A stretch of DNA of 64,000 nt from Terriglobia bacterium (GTDB lineage: Bacteria > Acidobacteriota > Terriglobia > Acidiferrales > UBA7541), in assembly GCA_020073485.1 (NCBI GenBank), contig JAIQFB010000001.1, positions 419,929-483,928 on the forward strand. Reading direction: 5' to 3'. Below the pieces are notes generated by a model. The model was given only the letters and a program-made list of their open reading frames with translations. It was not told the origin of the DNA and did not search any database. The translations under genes were made by a program, and so were the position numbers. The stretch's first letter is position 1; every line of letters begins with the position of its first letter. This document shows, piece by piece, positions 1 through 9,099 of this stretch.

Positions 1-1683
1 ATCCGCTGCTTTAAGAAATTCGAGAAGCGCCGCCGGGTCCGTGAGGAGATCCGGATTGGTCGCCCAGGACGAGTCGGGATTTCCACCCCGATAGGGAACT
101 CTTAGATAAAAAAGGTGGCGATTGAAAATCAGGGCGTTGCCCTGCCGGGTTGCCAACGCCGCATTGATGAATTGCGCTGCCTCATAATCGGGCGCCATGC
201 GGTCGAGAAATGCTTCCCGGCTTTCCAGGCCCAGCGAGACAGGCAAAAAATCCCGGGCGTAGAGCGCATCCGATGCCAGGCAGAAAAATCCAAACAGCGC
301 AAGCGTTGCCAGGCATCCTGAACGCACACCCTTGCCCGCCTTGCGGGACGCATCCGCCGCCCCCGCAAAAATCAAAGCCAGGGCAAGGGGAAACGCGGGC
401 AGCAAAAATCGCGCCATCTGCGTAGTCAGCGCGTTGGCGAAAAGCAGGGAAAACCACAATGCCGCCCCCACCCAGACCAGCCTCTTCCGCCAATCGCAAA
501 AAAATAGCAGCGGCAGAAATGCCAGGACAATCGGCCCAAAGTAATTTCCGAATCCATATTCCGATCCCGTCAGGGTCATGGCCGTCAGATAACGCAAGAT
601 AGCGAGAGGTTGCGTGGAAAACGCGCGCGCATGGATATCCGACTGAAGCAGTTTCATTCCATAAGGATTCGCCGGAATGTTTCCCATCCATCGGTTAAGA
701 AACGGAAAAAACGGATCGCCCGTCCACACGAAATTCCGCAGCAGAGGAAATACGCCGGCGGCCGCGGCTGCAATCGAACACAGCGCAGCCCACAAAAAAG
801 ATTTGGATATCCAAAACACGCACACAACGATCACGGCCGGAATGATCCAACCCGTGTACTTGATGCTGGCCGCAGCGCCGGAATAAACGCCCGCAAGGAC
901 CATCCAGCGATGGCCCACTGCGCCGGACGTCCGCTCCATCGCCAATGCGGCCAGCAGAACGTAGAATCCCATCCAGATATCCGGAGCGCCTGCCGTGCCG
1001 ATTTGCCAGAACACCATCGGCGCCATGAGAAAGGCGAGAGCCGCGGATAGCGCCCATTCCATGGGCATCAACCTGCGCGCGAGTTGCAACAGCGCCGCCG
1101 CCGTCAGGCACCCGCACATGAAAATCATCAGCAGCGCAAGTTTGTCTCCTCCCAGCACCAGCCCCAGTCCGATCAATTCGTGACCAAGTCCCAGGAAGAA
1201 CGAGTGCGTCAGCCAGAAGATCGGATGTTCCGGCTTGCCCAACTCGAGCAGCGGCGCCGTAAAGTGATAGTGCATGGCGTCAGACCCGGTTAACGGAGCC
1301 GTTGCTAGGAGCGCCTCCAAAGCGGCAAAAAAAAGAATTCCGATTCCAATCAATTTCGCGATTCTCGACCCTGAATGTTCGGCGAGATCCCTGAGGGATT
1401 GCTTACCCAATCGCGGCAGCGATTTCCATCCGCGTCCGCTCGCGACGCTCATAATCAGGAGCAACGCAATCGCCGACCGAAGCGTAAGGCCGGCCGCGAA
1501 GGAAATAATTCCCGCAACCAATTGCAGGACGGCAAATCCGATTCCCGAGGAAAACAGAATCTCGTCCAGCGGCTGTTCCGCCGCCAGACCCATCCTTTTC
1601 AATACCTGGCTTCCAAATGCGACTGTAACAAGGAAAATTAAAAACAGGATCGCAACGCACCCCGCCGAACCGATCAACGCCAT
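1..1683 (-). CDS. Membrane glycosyltransferase (GT39/ArnT-like), partial
   Basis: An open frame of at least 561 codons starts at ATG 1683 and runs without a stop off the left edge, so the C-terminus is missing. It encodes a polytopic membrane protein with about ten hydrophobic segments. After the first helices comes a periplasmic-type loop with the motif TGSDAMHYHF, which resembles the acidic-residue loop of GT39/GT-C enzymes that use lipid-linked sugar donors. The C-terminal part visible here is soluble in character, as in that family. The start overlaps the stop of the small upstream membrane protein by 10 bases, suggesting translational coupling. It stands at the edge of a polysaccharide locus, which fits transfer of a sugar to a lipid-linked or surface acceptor. 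The family call rests on topology and loop motif only; acceptor and donor are unknown. Confidence 0.72.
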   Translation of the reverse strand, partial: MALIGSAGCVAILFLIFLVTVAFGSQVLKRMGLAAEQPLDEILFSSGIGFAVLQLVAGIISFAAGLTLRSAIALLLIMSVASGRGWKSLPRLGKQSLRDLAEHSGSRIAKLIGIGILFFAALEALLATAPLTGSDAMHYHFTAPLLELGKPEHPIFWLTHSFFLGLGHELIGLGLVLGGDKLALLMIFMCGCLTAAALLQLARRLMPMEWALSAALAFLMAPMVFWQIGTAGAPDIWMGFYVLLAALAMERTSGAVGHRWMVLAGVYSGAAASIKYTGWIIPAVIVVCVFWISKSFLWAALCSIAAAAAGVFPLLRNFVWTGDPFFPFLNRWMGNIPANPYGMKLLQSDIHARAFSTQPLAILRYLTAMTLTGSEYGFGNYFGPIVLAFLPLLFFCDWRKRLVWVGAALWFSLLFANALTTQMARFLLPAFPLALALIFAGAADASRKAGKGVRSGCLATLALFGFFCLASDALYARDFLPVSLGLESREAFLDRMAPDYEAAQFINAALATRQGNALIFNRHLFYLRVPYRGGNPDSSWATNPDLLTDPAALLEFLKAAD

Positions 1684-1814
1684 AGGTGCGCCAGCCAGGG
1701 CAGCCGGGAGAGAGCCATCTCCCGGAACTGCGCGTAGTAATAGAAATTGATGAGGAGCAGCCAGAACAGAAAAATCGGCGGGCCGATTTTCCTGGCGATT
1801 TGCGGTATCTCCAC
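1674..1814 (-). CDS. 46-residue single-helix membrane protein
   Basis: A GTG-started frame of 46 codons lies directly upstream of, and overlaps by 10 bases, the large membrane glycosyltransferase. A good Shine-Dalgarno run (AGGAAGGAA) precedes the GTG at a suitable distance. The protein has a basic N-terminus (IARKIG), one hydrophobic segment (PIFLFWLLLINFYYYAQF) and a short amphipathic tail. It could be a small partner subunit or a coupling leader for the glycosyltransferase. I do not recognise a family. The overlap and the ribosome-binding site are the main support; it is below usual annotation length limits. Confidence 0.5.
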   Translation of the reverse strand: MEIPQIARKIGPPIFLFWLLLINFYYYAQFREMALSRLPWLAHLWR

Positions 1815-2026
1815 TTGCTTCGTTCCTTCCTGTTTCGTACCGCTATCCTAGCACGCTTTGGAATTCGCTTACTGTTGAGGACGGCGTCCTCCATGTAAGT
1901 ATAGAAGTGCGCGCCGGGACAAGTTAAAGTAACAGGCGCGCGGCGCAGGCAGCGCATCCGGAGCCGGGGATTCTCCAGCGGCAACGTAAACGCAAGCAGG
2001 TCCATCCTTAGGGAGCATCCACACGA
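1815..2026. promoter_or_regulatory. Divergent intergenic region
   Basis: This 212-base gap separates the leftward membrane-glycosyltransferase pair from the rightward GT4 gene, so it must hold promoters for both directions or at least for the leftward unit. I see a short inverted repeat (GGACGGCGTCC near 1879) but no convincing -35/-10 pair. Confidence 0.35.
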
Positions 2027-3229
2027 ATGCGGCCAGTCCGGATCGCCATTGTTTCTCCCTTCATCGACAAGCGGCACGGGACCGAGCGGCGCATCGCCGA
2101 ATGGATCACGCGCCTCCCGTTAGACTACGAGATCCATATTTACAGCCAGCGCGTGGAGGATGTCGACCTCACGCGCATGCAATGGCACCGCATTCCGCAA
2201 ATTCCCGGCCCTCACCTGATTGATTTTCTTTGGTGGCTGGCGGCGAACCACGTGTGGCGCTGGTGGGGCGCCCATTTTCGTGGACTTCCATTCGACCTGG
2301 TGTACACCGCCGGCACCAATTGCTGGGACGCCGATCTGATTTCCATCCACATCGTGTTCGCGGAGTTCGTCCGCATGGCCGCTCCGGAATTGAGTTTGCG
2401 TGGCAATCCCATACGTTTCTGGCCCCGGTTGATTCACAGGAAACTCTATTACGCGCTGGTGATTTTTCTTGAGCGCCGCATGTACACCAATCCGAAAACG
2501 GGTTTGATTCTGATTGCCAGGAAGACAGCCGTCGATTTAAAAAACCACTACGGAATCAAGGGTCCTCTGCCGGTGGTTTATATCGGCCTCGACCATAAGA
2601 TTTTCAACAGGGAATTGAGGCTTCGCAACCGGCCCGAGGTCCGCAAGCGGCTTGGTTTTGACGACAATACGTTCGTTCTCGTCCTGGTCGGAAACGATTG
2701 GAAGAAGAAGGGCCTGGTGGCATTGATCGAGGCGCTGGCGATGCTGAAGGATCTGCCTGCGGTCCTGGTGGTTGCGGGCAAGGACGATTCCGCGCCTTAC
2801 CTGAAGCGGATTCGCGAACTGGGCCTGGAAGGGAAAGTCACCTTCCAGCCCTCGCGCCCGGATGTGCAATGGTATTACGCAGCCGCCGATGTGTACGTCG
2901 GGCCGTCTCTGGAAGACACCTTCGCGCAGCCTCCCACCGAAGCCATGGGCTGCGGCCTGCCCGTGATCACCACGGCCACCAATGGTACCGCGGAGATCAT
3001 GACCGATGGCGTCGACGGCCTCGTGCTCCAGGATCCGAACGACGTTGCAGGTTTGGCCGAGAGGATTCGATGGCTCTACGAGCATCCCGAACCGCGTGAA
3101 CGCATGGCCGAGCAGGCCGCGATCACCGCCAGCCAATACACGTGGGACCGCAACGGAGTGGAAATGCGCGCGATTTTTGCTGAAGCGCTAAGCCGGAAAG
3201 GTCGCAGCGATGTTCAAAAAGAAGTGTAG
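2027..3229 (+). CDS. GT4 family glycosyltransferase
   Basis: A 400-residue GT-B fold glycosyltransferase of family 4. The N-terminal domain starts IAIVSPFIDKRHGTERRIAE, the glycine-rich acceptor-domain start typical of the family. The C-terminal donor domain begins around residue 215 (LVLVGNDWKKKG) and carries the E-x7-E type nucleotide-sugar motif at GPSLEDTFAQPPTEAMGCGL (about residues 291-310). It is cytoplasmic and transfers a sugar from a nucleotide donor to a growing glycan or lipid carrier. A GGGAG sequence precedes the ATG. It ends 9 bases from the convergent epimerase gene. The sugar specificity cannot be read from the sequence. Confidence 0.9.
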   Translation: MRPVRIAIVSPFIDKRHGTERRIAEWITRLPLDYEIHIYSQRVEDVDLTRMQWHRIPQIPGPHLIDFLWWLAANHVWRWWGAHFRGLPFDLVYTAGTNCWDADLISIHIVFAEFVRMAAPELSLRGNPIRFWPRLIHRKLYYALVIFLERRMYTNPKTGLILIARKTAVDLKNHYGIKGPLPVVYIGLDHKIFNRELRLRNRPEVRKRLGFDDNTFVLVLVGNDWKKKGLVALIEALAMLKDLPAVLVVAGKDDSAPYLKRIRELGLEGKVTFQPSRPDVQWYYAAADVYVGPSLEDTFAQPPTEAMGCGLPVITTATNGTAEIMTDGVDGLVLQDPNDVAGLAERIRWLYEHPEPRERMAEQAAITASQYTWDRNGVEMRAIFAEALSRKGRSDVQKEV

Positions 3230-3238
3230 GGAGCACTT

Positions 3239-4234
3239 CTAGGCCCGCAGACCGGGGCCGGTCGAGCGATACCACGCGACAAATTTCCGGAGGCCTTCTT
3301 CCAATCCAGTTTGCGGCCGGTAGCCCAGCAGGCGCCCGGCTTTTGCAATGTCCGCCCAGGTCAGCGGCACGTCCCCCTGCTGCACGCTTTCCCGTTGTAT
3401 GATCGCCTTCTTTCCGGTCGCTGATTCCAGCATGCGGACCAGTTCGCCGAGCTTCACCGGATGCGAATTGCCCAGGTTGAAAATTTCAAACGGAGCCTTG
3501 CCGGTCGCGGGAAATTCGTAATCGAGCGCCGCCATCACGCCCGCAACGATGTCCTCCACGTATGTGTAATCCCTCCCTGTTTCCCCGTCTCCGAAGATCG
3601 GGATGGGTTGCCCCTTTTCGATCCGCGCGACGAATTTGTGAATGGCCAGATCGGGGCGCTGCCGGGGCCCGTAGACCGTGAAAAATCTCAGGCAGACCAC
3701 GGGAATCTTGTACAGATGCGCGTAGGTGTGGCCGAACAATTCGCCTGCAAGCTTGGTGGCGGCATAGGGCGAGATCGGGCGCAAGTCGAAATTGTCCTCG
3801 GAAAAAGGGGCGCGGCTGCTGGCGCCGTACACGGAACTGGAAGAGCCGAAGAGGAATCTGGAAACGTGGAACTCCCGCGAGAGTTCGAGCAAATTCACCG
3901 TGCCCGCCACGTTCACCTGTTCATATAACTCGGGCTGCTCGATCGAAGGACGCACGCCGGCGCGCGCCGCCAGGTGGATGATCGCGTCCGGTTTCGCGCG
4001 AGCCACCGCTACGCGCATGCGGTCCTTGTCGCGGATGTCGGTCTCGAAAAATTCAAAATCCCCCGCGCGGCGGACGGCATCCAGATTCGCTTTCTTCCAT
4101 GCCGGAGAATAGAAATCGTCCAGGCTATCGACGATACTCAGCGAAGCGTTGCCGCGCAGAAGAGCTTCGGCCACGTGCGAGCCGATAAATCCCGCTCCTC
4201 CCGTCAGCAAGATGCGTTTTGGTTTTTCACTCAC
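3239..4234 (-). CDS. NAD-dependent epimerase, UDP-glucuronate 4-epimerase-like
   Basis: A 331-residue extended short-chain dehydrogenase. The Rossmann motif TGGAGFIGSHVAE is at residues 11-23 and the catalytic YxxxK is in SPYAATKLAGE near residue 155. The segment DSLDDFYSPAWKKANL after the second strand closely matches UDP-glucuronate 4-epimerases (DNLNDYYDPxLK pattern), which interconvert UDP-glucuronate and UDP-galacturonate for polysaccharide synthesis. The length matches the family. It is read leftward between two rightward GT4 genes. The alternative is UDP-glucose 4-epimerase, but the DDFYSP region favours the acid epimerase. Confidence 0.85.
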   Translation of the reverse strand: MSEKPKRILLTGGAGFIGSHVAEALLRGNASLSIVDSLDDFYSPAWKKANLDAVRRAGDFEFFETDIRDKDRMRVAVARAKPDAIIHLAARAGVRPSIEQPELYEQVNVAGTVNLLELSREFHVSRFLFGSSSSVYGASSRAPFSEDNFDLRPISPYAATKLAGELFGHTYAHLYKIPVVCLRFFTVYGPRQRPDLAIHKFVARIEKGQPIPIFGDGETGRDYTYVEDIVAGVMAALDYEFPATGKAPFEIFNLGNSHPVKLGELVRMLESATGKKAIIQRESVQQGDVPLTWADIAKAGRLLGYRPQTGLEEGLRKFVAWYRSTGPGLRA

Positions 4235-4477
4235 CAGTATTTCCTCATGCCAGCCGCATGGACTGGCCAGCGTAACAGGATATTGCCTGCCCGACCAGTA
4301 TGGCGGTTGCGCTTCAGGCAGCAGGCATCCTGATGTAGACTCTCCCCGTGCGCTCGATTTGACAATGTTGCCCCACGGCGCGGGTGCGCGAAGATTTCCC
4401 CGAACGGAAAGAGTTTCAGAGCCACCGGCCTGGCCAATCCCGGTGCAATATCAAGAGCAAAACCGAGCCTCAGGCGA

Positions 4478-5608
4478 ATGAGTTTAGTTATCGGGCTATT
4501 CACACAAGTGCTTTCCCCCGGCGGAGTCCAGCGGGCCAGCCGCCATGTCGCCGCCGTTACGGCCGCGTTCGCCGTCGATCGCGGTTTTTCCTGCCGCTTC
4601 CTCAGCTTGAACGATCCCCAGGGCCTGCACAGCGTGCGCGTGGGCTCGAGCGAATTTTCGGTTACCGGGCATGCTCGCGACAAAGCGCAATTCGTCCTGG
4701 CCGCGCTGCGTTCGGCCGGGCGCGATCCCGCCCTGGTCATTGCGCTGCACCCGAATCTCGCTCCCATTGTCTGGGCCATGCGGCTGCGCTCCCGAAAATT
4801 CCGTTCGATCGTCTTCGCCCATGGAATTGAAGTGTGGCAACCGCTCTCGTGGACGCGCCGCCGCGCCCTTCGCCAGGCGGATCTGGTGATCGGGCCGAGC
4901 GAAGATACCGTGCGGCATTTGATTTCCACGCAGGGAGTTCGCGCCGAGAAGGTACGGCGGCTCCCCTGGGGTCTGGATCCGGATTTCGAAGCGCGGCTGG
5001 CGGCACGCGTTCAACAGCCGCTGCCATCCGGATTTCCGACAGAGGGCAAAATCATTCTGACCGTTGGCCGGTGGGATCCCGCCGAGCGATATAAGGGAGC
5101 AGATACGATGATCTCCGCTCTGCCGCGCGTTTTGCGGAAATCGCCCGATGCGTTCCTCGCCTTGGTCGGTGACGGGGCCGATCGCGCGAGGCTTGAGCAG
5201 CTTGCCCGCGACCTTGGTGTGTCCGAGCGCGTGCGGTTCCTGCCCGGCCTCACGCAGGATGAACTCTTCGCCTGTTATGCAGCCTGCACTGTGTTCGCTC
5301 TGCCCAGCCGCGGAGAAGGCTTCGGCCTTGTATTTCTGGAGGCGATGGCTCACGGCAAGCCCGTGATCGGCGGCGCGCACGGAGGCACGCCCGACGTGAT
5401 CGAGGATGGCGTCACCGGACGGCTCGTTCAGCACGGGGATATCGAGGAGCTTGCGGGCGCTCTCGAATCCCTGCTGGCCGACCCGGCTGGTGCAGCGGAA
5501 ATGGGGGCGAAGGAGCGCATTCGCATCGAGCGATTATTTTCCTTCGCGCAGTTTCAGGGTCGGCTCACCCAAGTGCTGGATGATGTCCTTTTGCGCAAAC
5601 ACTCCTGA
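4478..5608 (+). CDS. GT4 family glycosyltransferase
   Basis: A 376-residue GT-B glycosyltransferase of family 4. The N-terminus (GLFTQVLSPGGVQRASRH) carries the glycine pair typical of the acceptor domain. The donor domain starts near residue 188 (ILTVGRWDPAERYKG), with the E-x7-E motif in PSRGEGFGLVFLEAMAHGKP near residues 277-296 and the following GGTPDVIEDGVTG loop typical of the family. Cytoplasmic or peripheral, using a nucleotide-sugar donor. A 243-base gap separates it from the divergent epimerase gene, so it probably has its own promoter. The substrate is unknown. Confidence 0.9.
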   Translation: MSLVIGLFTQVLSPGGVQRASRHVAAVTAAFAVDRGFSCRFLSLNDPQGLHSVRVGSSEFSVTGHARDKAQFVLAALRSAGRDPALVIALHPNLAPIVWAMRLRSRKFRSIVFAHGIEVWQPLSWTRRRALRQADLVIGPSEDTVRHLISTQGVRAEKVRRLPWGLDPDFEARLAARVQQPLPSGFPTEGKIILTVGRWDPAERYKGADTMISALPRVLRKSPDAFLALVGDGADRARLEQLARDLGVSERVRFLPGLTQDELFACYAACTVFALPSRGEGFGLVFLEAMAHGKPVIGGAHGGTPDVIEDGVTGRLVQHGDIEELAGALESLLADPAGAAEMGAKERIRIERLFSFAQFQGRLTQVLDDVLLRKHS

Positions 5609-5708
5609 TCTAGCCACGAACGTAAGTATTGAACTCGGGGGTATAATCCAACGCGGGGTGCCTTAATGGATTATTTATACTATCGATAGGGGCCGAGGCT
5701 CCCGACCT

Positions 5709-6914
5709 ATGCAGCTGCTTTATGTCACGCAATCTTACTTTCCGTTCCTCGACAAGGGTGGCCCCACGGTTAAAGTAAGGGCGCTTGCCCGCGGCATGGC
5801 CTCCCTGGGACATGGCGTCACGGTTCTGACGGCTGATTTTGGACTCGACGATGCAAAACGAAGGGCGATTCAAGCAGTTCCGAATCTCTGGGGCTACGAA
5901 GCCAACGAAGACGGTGTGGAAGCCGTTTATCTTCGAAGCCGCGCCCGCTATCGCGCGCTAACCTGGAATCCGGGCGTTGCCGATTTCTGCCGGGACCGGC
6001 TTGCGGCAATTGACTTGGTGCACATCTACGGGATGTATGATTTGATCGGTCCGCGAATTGCTCGGCAATGCAGGGAGATCGGCCGCCCATATTTGGTGGA
6101 ACCAATGGGGATGTTTCGGCCAATCGTAAGAAATATAGGAATGAAGCGCCTATACCACGCCGTGCTGGGAGGTCCCATGATCGCCGGAGCCAGCCGCGTC
6201 ATTGCAACCTCTGAACAGGAACGGGACGAATTGGTGGAGGGAGGAGTCCCGGCCGCCAAGATCGTGGTTCGTCGAAATGGGATTGACGTCCCCAGCCAGT
6301 TGCCTCCCCGGGGGTATTTCCGCAATGAATGGGAGATATCCAAAGATGTGAAACTCATACTTTTCCTAGGGCGTCTAGTATCTAAGAAGAGTCCTGACTT
6401 GCTGTTAGAGGCCTTTTCGCGGTGGCAGCGGCGCAGCCAGGGATCGCAGGGCTCGGTACTCGTATTCGCCGGACCCGATGAGGGAGATGGCTACCGGCAG
6501 CGCCTGGAAGCTTTGGCTGCGAAGATGGGATTGAACGGGGGAGTATTGTTTACTGGACCTTTGTACGATGAAGCCAAGTGGGCGGCCTACCGGGATGCGG
6601 ATCTGTTTGTCCTGCCGTCTCAAAACGAAAATTTTGGAAATACAGCGGCAGAGGCGGTTGCGTGCGGAACGCCCGTGCTGGTCACCGACCGCTGCGGGAT
6701 CGCGCCGATCGTGGACCGGCGCGCCGGCCTGGTAGTGCCGCACGATTGCGACGCGCTTCAGGCGGGTCTGGGACGGATTCTGGACGATCCCGAGTTTGCC
6801 GCGCATTTGCGAACGGGATGCGCAGGGGTCGCGCGTTCGCTGGGCTGGACCGAACCGCTGGCGGAAATGGAAACCTTGTACCGGGAGCTAGTCTCCGGAA
6901 GGCGACCCGATTGA
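5709..6914 (+). CDS. GT4 family glycosyltransferase
   Basis: A 401-residue family-4 glycosyltransferase. The acceptor domain begins MQLLYVTQSYFPFLDKGG; the donor domain begins near residue 215 (LILFLGRLVSKKSPDLL) and carries the E-x7-E region QNENFGNTAAEAVACGTPVL near residues 306-325. Codon use in the first two thirds is somewhat more AT-rich than in neighbouring genes, which may mean a different origin. Its stop overlaps the TTG start of the next gene (TTGA), so the two are probably translationally coupled. Donor and acceptor are unknown. Confidence 0.9.
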   Translation: MQLLYVTQSYFPFLDKGGPTVKVRALARGMASLGHGVTVLTADFGLDDAKRRAIQAVPNLWGYEANEDGVEAVYLRSRARYRALTWNPGVADFCRDRLAAIDLVHIYGMYDLIGPRIARQCREIGRPYLVEPMGMFRPIVRNIGMKRLYHAVLGGPMIAGASRVIATSEQERDELVEGGVPAAKIVVRRNGIDVPSQLPPRGYFRNEWEISKDVKLILFLGRLVSKKSPDLLLEAFSRWQRRSQGSQGSVLVFAGPDEGDGYRQRLEALAAKMGLNGGVLFTGPLYDEAKWAAYRDADLFVLPSQNENFGNTAAEAVACGTPVLVTDRCGIAPIVDRRAGLVVPHDCDALQAGLGRILDDPEFAAHLRTGCAGVARSLGWTEPLAEMETLYRELVSGRRPD

Positions 6915-7753
6915 AAAGGCATCCGCTCATTCAAGTATGCTGGTTCGCGATCAACTGCCTGCTGATCGTTTCGCTTGCGGCTGCCCTGTACGGAATCGGA
7001 TGGGAATTTTCAACGCGGAGTTTTTTGAAGGGTTTTACCGACGCCATTATCCCAGCTTCCGATAACCCGGAGCAAAAGGCTGAAGCCATACTGGCCTGGA
7101 TTGCCAACGGCCCGGCGCGCCGAAGCACCACGAACCCCGCCGATCTTTCCCTGCGCAACCCCGAGGATACCCTGAATTTTCAGCAACTCCTCCAAGTGTG
7201 CGGCACGGCGACCAACGCGTTTGTGAATCTTGCCGAGAGCACCGGGCTGCGAACCCGGCGCCTGCTTTTGCTGAATGGCAATCGTGCCAGCAAACATGTG
7301 GTCGCGGAGGTCCTGGTGGGGGATCGCTGGATCATCGTGGACCCTTCCTACCACACGATATTCCGGAAACGCGACGGGCAACTGGTCACGCAATCGGATC
7401 TTCGCAACCTTCAGACGTTTCGTGAAGTAACCGAGGGGATTCCGAATTATCCGCAGACGTATACGTATGAATCGACGGCTCACGTGCGCCTGCGGAGAAT
7501 TCCAGTCGTCGGGAGATACTTGCGCGGAATTTTCAATGTGATCTGGCCGTCCTGGGAAGAATCCATCAATTGGACTCTGCTCGTCGAACGAGATTCCTTC
7601 GCCATGGCGGTCGTTTCTTTCGTGTTTTTCTTCTTTTTGTTGGCCCTGCGATTCCTCTTCAGTTGGTATTGCTCTAAGCGGCTCGGAATTTCCCGCGTGC
7701 GGCTGCGGGACCGGATCGTGCGGGTGAGCCAGGTCCTGGCCGGCAATCCCTAG
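6911..7753 (+). CDS. Membrane-anchored transglutaminase-like protein
   Basis: A longer frame is open upstream, but the upstream part lies over the preceding glycosyltransferase; the start chosen is TTG 6911, overlapping that gene's TGA. The 280-residue product has an N-terminal helix (ALIQ-type signal anchor, residues 8-28), a soluble domain, and a second strong hydrophobic segment near residue 235 (MAVVSFVFFFFLLALRF). The soluble domain matches the transglutaminase-like fold: Cys in QVCGTATNAF (about 97), His in NRASKHVVAEV (about 129) and Asp in WIIVDPSYH (about 144) form the expected triad in order. Such domains act as peptidases or amidases or transfer acyl groups outside the cytoplasm. 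Its role in this glycan locus is unknown. Confidence 0.78.
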   Translation: MKRHPLIQVCWFAINCLLIVSLAAALYGIGWEFSTRSFLKGFTDAIIPASDNPEQKAEAILAWIANGPARRSTTNPADLSLRNPEDTLNFQQLLQVCGTATNAFVNLAESTGLRTRRLLLLNGNRASKHVVAEVLVGDRWIIVDPSYHTIFRKRDGQLVTQSDLRNLQTFREVTEGIPNYPQTYTYESTAHVRLRRIPVVGRYLRGIFNVIWPSWEESINWTLLVERDSFAMAVVSFVFFFFLLALRFLFSWYCSKRLGISRVRLRDRIVRVSQVLAGNP

Positions 7754-7819
7754 GAACGATGCTTGAAATCAGCGGATTTTGCGGCAGAAATCGTATGGTC
7801 CACTCCAGATGCGGGGAAT

Positions 7820-8467
7820 TCAGGATCCCGTTTTTTCAAGAAGCCCAATGAAGTGCAATTGGCGCCCAAAAAGCGCAGAGAATGGCCACGGGTAAAGCGG
7901 TATCAGCGTTTGCCAATGCTCCACTTTCAATCCGGTTTCATTGAAATACTGATCCCACTGGCGGCGGCTTTGATAGTTGTAGGGCAAGACTACGCCGTGC
8001 GGACGATTGCCCACCCAATCCATGAATTGCAGAGTCCTGTAATCGAGCCAATTTTCGGAAAGATGATCCTTAATGAGAATGAATCGACGGGCTACGCGGC
8101 GCGCTTCGGAGAGCAATTTCACAATGCCCTGCGAATTTCCGACATGGTGCAACACATCCACGAATATGCAGACATCGAATGACGCGTCAGGATAGGGGAT
8201 GGTTGCGCCGTCGAACGCCTTGCATTCGATTCTGCAATTTCCTCGCGGCGCAAACTCAATTCCTTGTACGGTTATTGACGGATTGTAATCTTTCATGAGT
8301 GATGCGAGCGTGCCGTCGCCGCATCCGATGTCCAGGACCGCCGCGCCCGCTGGAATCCTGCAGGCCAGGAATTCCGCGAGCACGCGCACTCGCCTGTCAA
8401 ATACCGAATGACGGTGGGCGCGCTCCAGCAACGAAATGGCCCTCGAGACCTGTGGGTCCTTCTCCAC
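7820..8467 (-). CDS. Class I SAM-dependent methyltransferase
   Basis: A 215-residue protein with the SAM-binding motif I AAVLDIGCGDGTLASL (residues 37-52), the acidic residue after strand 2 (VQGIEFAP) and a motif-IV/post segment DASFDVCIFVDVLHH. This is the Methyltransf_11 type, cytosolic, methylating a small molecule, lipid or sugar. It starts at the base next to the stop of the upstream methyltransferase, with no gap, so the two are cotranscribed and likely coupled downstream of the GT2 gene. The acceptor cannot be told. Confidence 0.85.
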   Translation of the reverse strand: MEKDPQVSRAISLLERAHRHSVFDRRVRVLAEFLACRIPAGAAVLDIGCGDGTLASLMKDYNPSITVQGIEFAPRGNCRIECKAFDGATIPYPDASFDVCIFVDVLHHVGNSQGIVKLLSEARRVARRFILIKDHLSENWLDYRTLQFMDWVGNRPHGVVLPYNYQSRRQWDQYFNETGLKVEHWQTLIPLYPWPFSALFGRQLHFIGLLEKTGS

Positions 8468-9028
8468 TTAGATTCCTTTGTGAGCCACGAGCCAGTTGTT
8501 CAATCCCATCTCAAACCTTCCATCTTCGAATCGCGTGAAACCGATCTTCCGCAGCATTTCCTTTAATTTTTTCATTGGTATCCGTGGCTGGTGCTGATCG
8601 AATCCCAATTCATGGTTGACCAACCCGACGCGGGTCAAGACCTCCAGAATGGGATCGACGGCGGGACTGGGCCAGGTCATCACCAGAGTGCCCTGCGGCC
8701 GCAGGATTCGGTACGCTTCGGCAATTACCGGCACGGGTTGCGCCAAGTGTTCCAAAACGGCGAGCATCGTCACATGGTCGAACTGGGCGCTCTCCAGCGG
8801 GAGGTTCGCGGTAATATCCGCAGACACCACCGAGATTTTTTCTCGAGGAGACATTCCAACATGCTCGTCCAGGCCCACGCCGGAAATAATGCGTGATTCG
8901 ATGTATTCAAGAAACGGCGCTCCTGCGCCACAACCCAGATCGCAAACTTTGGACCCTGCACGAATATGCGGGGCGACGGCTCGAAAACGGCACCAGGCGA
9001 CAAAACGATCGAATGGGGTATAGGCCAT
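8468..9028 (-). CDS. Class I SAM-dependent methyltransferase
   Basis: A 186-residue Methyltransf_11-type protein. Motif I is KVCDLGCGAGAPFLEY (residues 27-42); motif IV region is AQFDHVTMLAVLEHL, followed by EAYRILRPQGTLVMTWP, a classic post-motif pattern for enzymes acting on lipids or small molecules. It lies 71 bases after the GT2 gene and abuts the next methyltransferase, so all three leftward genes probably form one operon. Substrate unknown; a lipid or sugar acceptor made by the GT2 enzyme is a reasonable guess. Confidence 0.85.
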   Translation of the reverse strand: MAYTPFDRFVAWCRFRAVAPHIRAGSKVCDLGCGAGAPFLEYIESRIISGVGLDEHVGMSPREKISVVSADITANLPLESAQFDHVTMLAVLEHLAQPVPVIAEAYRILRPQGTLVMTWPSPAVDPILEVLTRVGLVNHELGFDQHQPRIPMKKLKEMLRKIGFTRFEDGRFEMGLNNWLVAHKGI

Positions 9029-9099
9029 TTAATTTGATAGGTCCAACGAAAAGTCGAAACCCGCTGCTGCCTGCCCCGCTAACCGCTTCATCGCACCCT

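Noticed and set aside
5629..5652. Possible promoter TTGAAC...TATAAT before the GT4 gene at 5709
   Set aside because: The two boxes are only about seven bases apart, too close for a sigma-70 promoter.
6578..6910. Extension of the transglutaminase-like frame by 111 codons
   Set aside because: Overlaps the GT4 gene and is Arg/Gly rich; the TTG overlapping the GT4 stop is the better start.
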